From Halorhabdus tiamatea SARL4B (lineage in GTDB: Archaea; Halobacteriota; Halobacteria; Halobacteriales; Haloarculaceae), in the NCBI RefSeq assembly GCF_000470655.1, contig NC_021921.1:2743566-2807565 (forward strand): a stretch of DNA of 64,000 bases, read 5' to 3'. Position 1 is the stretch's first letter. Each line of letters starts with the position of its first letter. Below the pieces are notes generated by a model. It saw nothing but the letters and a program-made list of their open reading frames with translations. It made no database searches and had not been told where the DNA came from. A program made the translations under genes and the position numbers. Positions 42,782 to 51,600 of this stretch are shown here, piece after piece.

Positions 42782-44817
42782 GCTTACAGACGCGTCAGGC
42801 AGGGTCGCCGATCGGTGAGGCCGGGGGTCTCGGCGATACGTTTTACCCGTTTTTTCGCCGACTGTTCGACGAGGACGGCGACTTCGTCGCCAACGTCGAG
42901 ACGAAACTGGCGGAAGCCCGCATGGCCGACAACGTCGAGATGTTCCTCTCGCGGGCGCTTGCCGTCGGTACGATCGCCGGCACGTCGCTGTGGCTGGTCG
43001 GCATGTTGCTCGGCTATCTGCTGGTGGCGACGCTGTTCGCCGATCAGATGCCGTCGTTTCTCGGGCTTGGCCTCCCCAGGAGCGTGCTCCCCATCATTCA
43101 GGCGCTAAAGCTCCCGTTCCTGATGGTCGTTTCGGGGCTGTTGTTCGGAACGATCGGGTTCGCTGTCGGGTTCGGGTCGCTGGTCTCGATCCCGTACTTC
43201 CGGGCGAGTGCTCGCGAACGCGAGATCAACGTGATGCTTTCGGACGCCGTCTCCTTTATGTACGCGCTGTCGGTCGGTGGGCTCAATCAACTCGACATCC
43301 TCGAAGCGATCGCGGAAGCCGACGACACGTACGGTGAGGTCGCAAAGGAGTTCCAGAGCATCGTTCTGGAGACGACGTACTTCGATACGGACTACCGGAC
43401 GGCGATCAGAAATCAGGCGATTCAGACACCGAGCGACGAGTTGAGTCAGTTCCTGACGGACATGCTCTCGATCGTCGACTCCGGCGGGGACATGACGTCG
43501 TTCCTCGAGGACCAGAAGAACAAGTACATGCGCACGAGCAAGCAGACCCAGGAGCGCATGCTCGAGACCCTCGAGTTGTTCGGGGAGATGTACATGACGC
43601 TATCGCTGTTCCCGCTGCTGCTCATCATCATCCTCGTCGTGATGAGTATGATGGGCAACGCGAGTACCCAACTCATGTATATTACCGTCTATGGGTTGAT
43701 CCCGATGATCAACGTCGCCTTCCTCGTGTTGGTTTCGACGGTCACTTCAGACGAGAGCAGCGACGGCTTCCTGCTCCCGGACGATCCCAAAAAGCGCGCC
43801 CAGATCGAGGGCGAGACGGACCTCTTCAGCCTCGGTCTGATCGAGCAGTATACGGATGGGTACAACATTTTCGATCGAATCAACGACCGCGAGGGGACTC
43901 ATCAGGTACTAGAGATCCTGAAAGCGCCCCACATTTTCCTTCGGGACAACCCGCCGTACGTGCTCGCGGTGACAATCCCCATCACGCTGGTGGCGTTGAT
44001 GGTTGCCGTGGTGGTGGGATGGGCACCGACGTCTCTTGGGGGGATGCAATCCGATCCGCTTCAGGGGACGTTCTTCTGGCTGTACATGCCGGCCTACATC
44101 AACTTCATTCCGTTGTCGATCTTCCACGAGTGGAACGTCCGCTACCGCCGCTCGATCATCGGCAAACTCTCGGAGAACCTCCGGAAACTCTCGAGTGCCA
44201 ACGAGACGGGGATGACGCTGCTCGAATCGCTTGACATCGTCGCCCAGACGTCCTCGGGACGCCTCGCAGACGAGTTTTCGGTCATGCACCGGAAGGTCAA
44301 CTACGGGACGAACCTCAAACAGGCCCTCCGGGAGTTCAACAACAAGTATCATGTCCCACGTCTCAGCCGAATCGTCAAGCTCATCAGTGAGGCGCAGGAG
44401 GCCTCCAACCAGATCCAGGACGTCCTCTCGACGGCCGCCCAGGCCAGCGAGAACCAGGACGACATCGAACGCGATCGGAAGTCACGGACGCGGATGCAAG
44501 TCGTCATCATCATCATGACGTTCATGACGCTTTTGGGCGTCATCGCCATGCTCAAAGTGCAGTTCTTCGAGACGATGGCCGGCCTCTCGAGTCAGGCCTC
44601 GGGTTCCAGCGGGGCGATGGGCGGCCAGAGCTTCGGGTCGAACATGCCAGGCAACGACATGCTGTCGATGCTGTTCTTCCATGCCGTCTCGTTGCAGGCC
44701 ATCTTCTCGGCCGTCATCGCCGGATACATCAGGAACGTTCGGATCATCTCCGGACTGAAGTACGCGGTCGCGTTGATGACCGTGTCTCTCGTGGTGTGGA
44801 TTGCCGTCGGGGGATAG
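42778..44817 (+). CDS. pilC: Type IV pilus platform membrane protein (PilC/TadC-like)
   Basis: 679 residues. Two T2SF-type cytoplasmic domains are separated and flanked by membrane helices (about nine hydrophobic segments). In type IV pili this protein forms the inner-membrane platform on the ATPase. The layout with two repeats is the haloarchaeal PilC3 form. ATGA overlap with pilB shows co-translation. It converges with the pilin-like operon on the minus strand, ending 25 bases from its last stop. The regulated partner pilins are likely those neighbours. Confidence 0.9.
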   Translation: MSLQTRQAGSPIGEAGGLGDTFYPFFRRLFDEDGDFVANVETKLAEARMADNVEMFLSRALAVGTIAGTSLWLVGMLLGYLLVATLFADQMPSFLGLGLPRSVLPIIQALKLPFLMVVSGLLFGTIGFAVGFGSLVSIPYFRASAREREINVMLSDAVSFMYALSVGGLNQLDILEAIAEADDTYGEVAKEFQSIVLETTYFDTDYRTAIRNQAIQTPSDELSQFLTDMLSIVDSGGDMTSFLEDQKNKYMRTSKQTQERMLETLELFGEMYMTLSLFPLLLIIILVVMSMMGNASTQLMYITVYGLIPMINVAFLVLVSTVTSDESSDGFLLPDDPKKRAQIEGETDLFSLGLIEQYTDGYNIFDRINDREGTHQVLEILKAPHIFLRDNPPYVLAVTIPITLVALMVAVVVGWAPTSLGGMQSDPLQGTFFWLYMPAYINFIPLSIFHEWNVRYRRSIIGKLSENLRKLSSANETGMTLLESLDIVAQTSSGRLADEFSVMHRKVNYGTNLKQALREFNNKYHVPRLSRIVKLISEAQEASNQIQDVLSTAAQASENQDDIERDRKSRTRMQVVIIIMTFMTLLGVIAMLKVQFFETMAGLSSQASGSSGAMGGQSFGSNMPGNDMLSMLFFHAVSLQAIFSAVIAGYIRNVRIISGLKYAVALMTVSLVVWIAVGG

Positions 44818-44842
44818 CCAGTTCCGAACCCTTCCGCGATGA

Positions 44843-45709
44843 CTACTCCATCGGATAACTGAGTTCGATCGTGACGACCCGTATCAACACATCGTCGTTA
44901 TTTTCGCAGACTCCTTTCGTGTCTCCGGTATTCCAACTCCAGCCGTCGGCATTCTCGAAGAATTGCTTCCACTGCTCGGGATGGGCCGTCTTCGAGACGT
45001 CGAGTTCGATATCGAGGTCGACACTGGGATCACGACGGTGGATCCGGTCCTGATCGACGAGTTCAGCCTCGAACGTGGCGTATTCGTTGTTCGGAGCGAA
45101 CGGAACCGAATCAGGGACGTTTGACGGCTGGATCGCGTATTCATTGCTGAAGACACCCGTCTCGTAAATCGACTCGTCCGTTGTCAGGTTGACGAGTGAC
45201 ACGATTGTGGTCTCATCGGGCGAACATGTGATCGAGGGACTGTACCGCGGCGTGGCGTAGTCAGTCCGGAAGACGCCGCCACCTTCGTAGGCGATCTGTA
45301 CTGTGCGGTCGGATCGCTCAAAGCGGGTTTCTAAGGCTCCAATCGAAACCTCGGCAGTATTGGCGGTTCCGCTGATGGCGCGTAGGTCCACCTGGGAACT
45401 TTCGATCGTGATGTTTGTCCGGTTGAAGAAGAGGTGTCCGTCGCCCGGAGAGATATCGAACTGCCGGTACGCGTCCCCACTTCGATGAATCTCATCCAGT
45501 GTTGAGGCGACAGCCTGTGTGCCACGATCGTTATTCTGGATGTGTTGGGTGCCGGCGAGGTCGACGAGTGACCCGACGGCGAACATAGAGACGAGCGAGA
45601 CGCTGACGATGATGATCGAGAAGGTGAGCGTGAACGCGACGACGTCGGAGAGCGCCCGCTCATCGAGTGGTTTCCCCGCAACGACCGTGGTGGGGAGGTA
45701 CTGCTTCAT
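44843..45709 (-). CDS. Pilin-like secreted protein, last gene of the operon
   Basis: About 288 residues from the ATG at 45709, which overlaps the preceding stop by one base. The N terminus, DERALSDVVAFTLTFSIII, has a short charged leader then a long hydrophobic helix, the pattern of archaeal class III (type IV pilin) signals; the giant protein at 48616 has a similar DERSVSEILG motif. The rest is an extracellular beta-rich region with N-glycosylation sequons and several cysteines. It is likely a minor pilin-like subunit handled by PilB/PilC. Confidence 0.75.
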   Translation of the reverse strand: MKQYLPTTVVAGKPLDERALSDVVAFTLTFSIIIVSVSLVSMFAVGSLVDLAGTQHIQNNDRGTQAVASTLDEIHRSGDAYRQFDISPGDGHLFFNRTNITIESSQVDLRAISGTANTAEVSIGALETRFERSDRTVQIAYEGGGVFRTDYATPRYSPSITCSPDETTIVSLVNLTTDESIYETGVFSNEYAIQPSNVPDSVPFAPNNEYATFEAELVDQDRIHRRDPSVDLDIELDVSKTAHPEQWKQFFENADGWSWNTGDTKGVCENNDDVLIRVVTIELSYPME

Positions 45710-46206
45710 CAGGAGCACCCCCCAAGCGTGATCGATCCATCACAAAGCGAGATGGTGATCTCCGGGCCCGAATCCTGTGCCGGATCGATACCGGCCTTGG
45801 TTTCGAGTTCGCGAGTGATGGACTGATCGAGACGAGGGACACGCACCTCGAGAACCGCCGGATCACCATTCCCGCGAAGATCAACCTGGTAATTATACGA
45901 TCCCATGATGCGGTCTGGATAGCTCAGCGTTACGTTGAGGCTGGCGGCCTCACCGTTCGCTGCGAGGCGATCGACCGTGTTGATGTGGGATAGTATGTCT
46001 CCGTTGATCTCCGAGACCTGATCGTGACTGATACGCTCCTCCTGACTGTCGAGCAGTGCGCCCGACGCATTGAGCAAGCCTATCAACAGCACACCCGTAA
46101 TCGCGATGGTGAGCCCGTGTGTGATTGCGACCGACACACCACGGGTATCTCCAGTGAAGGACTCGGATCGTCGGTCGAACGACGGCCATCCTGACCAGTC
46201 CCTCAT
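45709..46206 (-). CDS. Pilin-like protein
   Basis: 165 residues. A hydrophilic leader ends in TRGVSVAITHGLTIAITG, starting a hydrophobic helix (about residues 24-46) like archaeal pilin N termini. The remainder is extracellular and ends with a Cys-containing strand. I recall similar haloarchaeal families carrying DUF72xx labels but cannot assign one with certainty. It shares a four-base overlap with the upstream gene. Confidence 0.72.
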   Translation of the reverse strand: MRDWSGWPSFDRRSESFTGDTRGVSVAITHGLTIAITGVLLIGLLNASGALLDSQEERISHDQVSEINGDILSHINTVDRLAANGEAASLNVTLSYPDRIMGSYNYQVDLRGNGDPAVLEVRVPRLDQSITRELETKAGIDPAQDSGPEITISLCDGSITLGGCS

Positions 46207-47099
46207 GATCCGCTCACCTCGAATAGCGTGAACTGCGTTTCGTACGTGACGCTTGGATCTGCCGTCCTGACGATGAACGTCGGATTGAGGTCCATGCCTG
46301 CATCGTCAACACACGGGACGGATCCAGATCCACATGTGGCCCCCTCGGCAGATATTTCGATGGTCGAACCCACGGACGTGGAGCTGTCGTGGAGCGTTAC
46401 GTTGTTGAAGTCGCCGAAGTCGACGTTGGCATTGCCATAGAAATCGTCTACTGTCCTGATTTCACCGGTGCCATTGTGGAAATCCACCTGGACAAAGCTA
46501 CTGGTGTTGAACGTGTGGATGTCACTGCCGTTAAATTCGACGCTGGTACTCGTCACGTTCAGGAACCGGCTCGTGTTCGTGTCTGTGTCGTTGAATTCGA
46601 GTGTGAGGTCGGTGGTTGCGTTCAGCGAAACCAGCGGTGCCTTCCCATCTGCATCTTCCAGGAGCGTTTCACTGCCGCTCAATGACATACTTCCACTCCC
46701 GCTGTAATACGTGAGCGCACCCTCCACGGCAGCACTGTGGTTATACGTGACGTTGACGACCATCGCCCGATCGGTGCTGGCGAGATCGTTGTACTCGGTT
46801 TCGATGCTTTTGACGACGCTTTTAAGATGGGTCTGATCGGCGTACGCGAGTCGATTATCGTTCGTTGTCATTTCGCTGGCATTCGCGGCAAGGAACGCGG
46901 TTCGGAGTTCGTCACGGAGCTCTGTCGCACTTCGATCGGTATCCGCAAGACCCGATGCGTCAGAACGAACGGTGACGTCAGGTGAGGTATGGACAGTGTT
47001 GAGCAGGACCACACTGGCGAGTACTGTCAGGGCGATCATGAGTGCGGCAATCACGACAAGTTGTCCTCGGTCGCCTCCGGGACCGCCCCTGGTTACCAT
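46203..47099 (-). CDS. Pilin-like protein with long Thr/Ser/Asn-rich ectodomain
   Basis: 298 residues. GGDRGQLVVIAALMIALTVL near the N terminus is a short charged leader plus hydrophobic helix, resembling haloarchaeal pilin-like families (DUF7261 by memory). The ectodomain is rich in D, N, S, T and carries many N-x-S/T sequons, so heavy glycosylation is likely. It overlaps the upstream gene by seven bases and the downstream one by four. The role as a minor pilin or surface subunit is inferred from motif and context. Confidence 0.73.
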   Translation of the reverse strand: MVTRGGPGGDRGQLVVIAALMIALTVLASVVLLNTVHTSPDVTVRSDASGLADTDRSATELRDELRTAFLAANASEMTTNDNRLAYADQTHLKSVVKSIETEYNDLASTDRAMVVNVTYNHSAAVEGALTYYSGSGSMSLSGSETLLEDADGKAPLVSLNATTDLTLEFNDTDTNTSRFLNVTSTSVEFNGSDIHTFNTSSFVQVDFHNGTGEIRTVDDFYGNANVDFGDFNNVTLHDSSTSVGSTIEISAEGATCGSGSVPCVDDAGMDLNPTFIVRTADPSVTYETQFTLFEVSGS

Positions 47100-47665
47100 A
47101 CGATCACCCGGAGTTTGACCATGCCGTAGACCTCACTGTCCGTGTCGTGATCCTCGATATAGAACTCGTCGCTACTGGCGTTTTCGAGTGTCGTCCCTGT
47201 TGGCACACACGTCTCACCGCTTCGAACCTGATCCGTATCGTACATCACAACCTGTTCCGTCACTGTTCCTGTCGCGCGCTGCGGTGCCGACCGACTCATC
47301 AACGATTTGGTCCGGACAACTCCGCTGGCGTTGATGAACTCAAGCTCAATAGTGTACGTGCCACGATTCTCGAGTGTCTCGTCCAGCAACGCTCCGAATG
47401 CCGTGTCGGGTGGATCACCGGGGCTCAGCATCGCCGGTTCGCCATCGCTGTCGACGCAGGCTACCGTCGAGTGAATGCGGTCGTCTTCTCGGGCGATATG
47501 CATGACGTCGGCCGCTTGGGTTTCGATTTCCGCAAGATGTCCACCGGCGTTGCTCGCTGGTGTCACGTCGACGATCTGCATCCCCAAGATGAGGGCGATT
47601 CCGATAATGAGTACCCCGATAACCCCTTCGAGGGCGTAAGCTTGCCCCCTCGTAGTCCCCTTCAT
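47093..47665 (-). CDS. Pilin-like protein
   Basis: 190 residues. The N terminus TTRGQAYALEGVIGVLIIGI matches haloarchaeal small pilin-like proteins (DUF7288 by memory): a leader of a few residues, R-G-Q, then a hydrophobic helix. A soluble ectodomain of about 150 residues contains two cysteines. It is coupled to both neighbours (1-base gap upstream, 7-base overlap downstream). Confidence 0.75.
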   Translation of the reverse strand: MKGTTRGQAYALEGVIGVLIIGIALILGMQIVDVTPASNAGGHLAEIETQAADVMHIAREDDRIHSTVACVDSDGEPAMLSPGDPPDTAFGALLDETLENRGTYTIELEFINASGVVRTKSLMSRSAPQRATGTVTEQVVMYDTDQVRSGETCVPTGTTLENASSDEFYIEDHDTDSEVYGMVKLRVIVW

Positions 47666-47666
47666 A

Positions 47667-48113
47667 TTACCACACCCGGACGACTAGGTCACAGGCAGTT
47701 GTACAGTTGTCGAGATTCCCTGCCTGGGTTGTTCGGACGGTCCGGACACTGCTAGCGAGTGGTTTTCCGGACGGCTCGGACGGCCCCCCGCTCGCTTCGA
47801 TCGTTCCGGATCTACGTAGCGTGAGGTTGACTTTGCGCAAGTCTGGGACGCCACTTCGGTCTTTAAGCTCTGCCAGGTACTTGGCCGTGAATGTTCCAGT
47901 ACTCACGTTGAGGGTCCGCTCTCCAGTGGTCGTAGCATTCGTCTCGATGACCTCGGCCGCAAGCTGGTCGGCCATCTTGTCCTGATCGCTCGATACCGGA
48001 TCGAAGAACGGATCGAACACCTGTGGAAACAGCCAGAAGACAGCCGTTATCGCGATCAGGAGGAGCGATATCCCGAGCAGATAGTCGTAGGTCGTTTGAC
48101 CACGTACACTCAT
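47667..48113 (-). CDS. Pilin-like protein, first of the operon
   Basis: About 148 residues from the ATG at 48113. The N terminus SVRGQTTYDYLLGISLLLIA is a short R-G-Q leader and hydrophobic helix, typical of haloarchaeal pilin-like proteins (DUF7287 by memory). The frame stays open upstream to 48560, through the MITE-like repeat, but that part lacks pilin character, so the ATG at 48113 is preferred. The one-base spacing to the next gene makes this the first cistron of the five-gene operon. Confidence 0.75.
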   Translation of the reverse strand: MSVRGQTTYDYLLGISLLLIAITAVFWLFPQVFDPFFDPVSSDQDKMADQLAAEVIETNATTTGERTLNVSTGTFTAKYLAELKDRSGVPDLRKVNLTLRRSGTIEASGGPSEPSGKPLASSVRTVRTTQAGNLDNCTTACDLVVRVW

Positions 48114-48133
48114 GTATTCCCTACCGTTGATTG

Positions 48134-48213
48134 ATACTGCCGGCTGTAACAACCCGACGGAATTCCCCACCACGGGGCGACAGATCTGTTTGCGAACTCG
48201 CCACCGGTAGTAC
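48134..48213. mobile_element. MITE-like inverted-repeat element, copy B (degenerate)
   Basis: Begins ATACTGCCGGCTGTAA like copy C at 54510. The right end, near GAACTCGCCACCGGTAGTAC, is a decayed version of copy C's right end. The centre also shares GGAATTC and CCACCAC-type sequence. It sits directly upstream of the pilin-operon start codon. Confidence 0.65.
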
Positions 48214-48565
48214 GAGGGCACACTCTCGGTCCGTTCGACGTTTTCATCCTCTCCGTGCCCCGCTGATTCGGTTGCTTCTTCAATTGTTGTACGTTCACGT
48301 GATCCATTCCCCTCGATGCGTGACGACGCCAGCATCTCGCTGGATCCGGATGGGCCCATCGACGTAGCCTTTCCATCTCGATATCCGGAATCCCCCTCGG
48401 AGTCCGTGTCACGTATATGCGTGTCAATACGGCGACTCCATACTTTAATCCTCCCATCGATCGTTGCTTCGTTCTCGTACTGCCGTTCTGCACTTGATAC
48501 CCCAATACGGCTCATCACTGCCTTATTAAATCTCTCCACAGTTGTCTGAATAAAATACACATCTG

Positions 48566-48575
48566 GTTATATAGA
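48566..48575 (-). promoter_or_regulatory. TATA-like promoter reading toward the pilin operon
   Basis: On the minus strand this is TCTATATAAC. The predicted start of transcription is near 48545, giving about 430 bases of leader before the ATG at 48113 unless the upstream frame is translated. Confidence 0.5.
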
Positions 48576-48579
48576 TAAC

Positions 48580-48589
48580 GTTTATATCC
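48580..48589 (+). promoter_or_regulatory. TATA-like promoter of the giant adhesin gene
   Basis: GTTTATATCC is about 31 bases upstream of the ATG at 48616, the leaderless spacing. It is back to back with the minus-strand promoter at 48566-48575, so the two units may be co-regulated. Confidence 0.6.
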
Positions 48590-48615
48590 TTACAAGGCGT
48601 ACAATTTTAATCAAT

Positions 48616-51600
48616 ATGGGGAATCGGACAACAAGGGGACAGTACGACGAGATCTGTGCTGACGAGCGAAGTGTTTCGGAGATCCTCGGGACGATTCTGA
48701 TATTTTCGTTCGTGATTTTCCTGGCGGTCGGTCTGATCGTGATCGGGTTACACGCTTTCGAGGGGGCGACAGCCCAGACCGAGGACCGTCTCGCACAGGA
48801 CTCGATGCAGGAGATGGGAAATCGCTTGCATTCACTGACAGGCAGTCAGATCGATACCGCAACCGAGTTCGAATTTCCGACCGGGACTGGGGACGATATC
48901 AAAGCACTCGACGAGGGGACTGTAAATGTCAGTATTAAGACCGATCCAGATTATGTTGGACTCGTAGAAGCCAGCAACCAAAGCAATTACACAAGGATCG
49001 ATCTCGGCACCATCGAGCACGAAGCGGCGGACGGCACCGTAACTGCCTATCAAGGGGGTGCACTGTTCGAAAAGCAGGGGGATCTCATCGAGATTGTCCA
49101 GGAACCGACGTTCGATTACAGGGGAGAGGTGGTCGATCTATCGTTCCGATCGGTAAATCTCTCTCAGATGTCGGATTCGGAGTCTATCACGGCAAAACGC
49201 CTGCTCGAGAAGTCCGCGAATCAGTCCGAACAGATTCGGGAGATGATGCGCCCGCACTGGAATCTGACAGGCTATAGCGACATCATGGCACCGGTCACGA
49301 TCAAAGTCACGATCGAAAGTGAGTACGCCGATGCCTGGCAGATGTACGCCGAAAATCGGATGACTGAGACGCCTACTGTCAATCGGATTAGTTCGAACGA
49401 AGTCGAGATCGTCTTCGACAAGTTCGACGGCGGCTTCACGTTAACGAATCAGACGTTCGACGACGGCGTCTTCTATTCCGGAGAGGCAGCATTGACTGGG
49501 CTGGTCAACGTCTCGAACGCGACGATCGATGGTTTGGGCGGGAAAGTTAACGTGTCTTCTATCAAGGGATCCGGGGCAGGAAGCCCCGTTCCACAGTCAC
49601 AGTATATGTTAGGAATCTACGATGACGGCTTCGACGAATGGCTAATCTACGATACGAGCGGATCTGGGCGATGGTTTAACCTCACCGGTAGTCCAGTCAC
49701 TCCGAGTGCAACCAACGGTGCTGTCACCTCCCTCAATAACGATACCTACCCGATCGACCCGAAAGAAACCTTGACCTGCGTCGTGGAAAGGGACCCCTCT
49801 GGTGGCCCTGACCACGAACAGTTCGTCGACTACGTCGATGCGCCTAACGAAGGCTGTTTGGCAGATCCGCTGGCCAGAAACGTCCCGAAAAACGCCACCG
49901 TCAATCCACATTTCAACGTGTCCTTCGATGACGTCAGGTTGGCCGGGCCGAAGAATATCACCACTGACGACGTCGTCGCCGGACAGGACAAGATCGAGCT
50001 CGAATGGACAGTCGAAAACGACTACGTCAGCAACGGAACGACGCCCGTCGTTCTCCTCTTCAGTGAGGACGGTTCGAGTAACTGGATCCCACTCGATAAA
50101 ACGGACGTCTATCTGGATGGGTATGGTGACAGTAAACCGGGTAGTTTCCAGGTCAACGCGACGGGGAGTAGCAATGTCACGTTCCAGGTGGTCACGCTGG
50201 ATACGAACGACAAGTACGGCCCGGTCGACATCGTCAAACGACCGGAGCGCGGGAAATTCCAGATCGACAGCCTCTCTGTCCCCGATTCGGATCTCACCGC
50301 CGGCGATGATCTCCAGGCCGACGTCGAGATCACCAACACCGCGGCAATCAACGACACCCAGCTGGTCGAGTTACAGTTCGACGACAACAGTGGGAGTGGT
50401 CCGGCGCCAGTCGCCTGGAAGAAAGTGAGCATGAACGCCGGAACGACGAAGACGGTTTCGATCAACTGGACGACCACGAACGCTTTCAACACGTCCAGCG
50501 GCGAGGTGATCGCCGAGACGTATCACGACACTGCATCGGAGAGCCCCATCGAGATCGACAAGGGGATGGCCGCGAACGCGACGTTCGAGGTCGCCATCGA
50601 CAATATCAACCCGAGTCCCATCTGGGACGGCGATTCGGTTACCGTCGACGCGACCGTCGAGAACGTCGGCAGCCAGGCGACCGAGCAGGACATCGCGTTG
50701 CTTGCGGACGGCAAGGTCGTGGACGCGGTACTCGACGAGAATCTCTCGAGTGGCGCGTCAACGACAATGTCCTTCCCGTGGGACAGTACCGGTCACGGTG
50801 GACAAACCGTTGACCTGACCGTGGCAAGCGCGGACGATACCGTGACTCAGCCCGTCACTGTTCAAACGCCAACGCCCACTGACTTCGACGTCAACATCGA
50901 CGAGGTCCGTGTCGACGGTGTGCCTGGCGGTGCGGTGGATCCCGGAAACTCCACGGTGACCGTCGAGGCGACGGTCTCGAACAGCGGCGATAGCGACGCA
51001 CCGACGGTCTGGCTCAACGGCTTCGAGGACAGGGTCGTCGCCGTTGACGACACTGTTCAGACGATCGGACTGCGATCTGGTGATCCGAGTAGCACCAGCG
51101 TGACGTTGCAGTGGAACGTCCCGGCGGACGTCAACACGTCAGATACGGAGATCGAGATCGCGGTCGACGGCGACAGTGAGACGCGAGAGCTCGATATCGA
51201 ATCACGACTGGTGGTCGAGAATATTCAGACGTCGAAGAATACGGCCCAACAAGCTACGTTTACTAATATTTACGTTACTGATAATTCATACGATTGGAGT
51301 CAGCAACCAAGCTCTTTCTCGGTCGATTATAATGTAAACCCTGCAAGTGGGTTCGATCATGTATCATTTGTGTTTGACGGGGCATATAGTTATACGTCAA
51401 AGGATATTCAAAATTCGACCAGTACGACCGGAACTCTGTCTCATTCTCAATCTTACGGGTGGTGGCAGGACTATACGATCACTGGTCGGATCATCGATGA
51501 CGGTAACGTGATCGAAAAAGAGACCTTCAACGTTCTAGCTGACGGGAACGATCGGAACGTCAATGTTTCGGGGGCCAATGTAGTCACCGAATCCGTCGAC

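Larger units (their letters stand above)
48114..48615. other. Leader region with possible extra frame and MITE insertion
   Basis: Between the pilin operon and the divergent giant gene. On the minus strand a frame runs from a GTG at 48560 (or ATG at 48515) continuously into the pilin gene; about 120 residues before the MITE are hydrophilic and highly charged. It could be a real gene truncated by the MITE-like repeat at 48134-48213, or a long untranslated leader. Confidence 0.4.
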
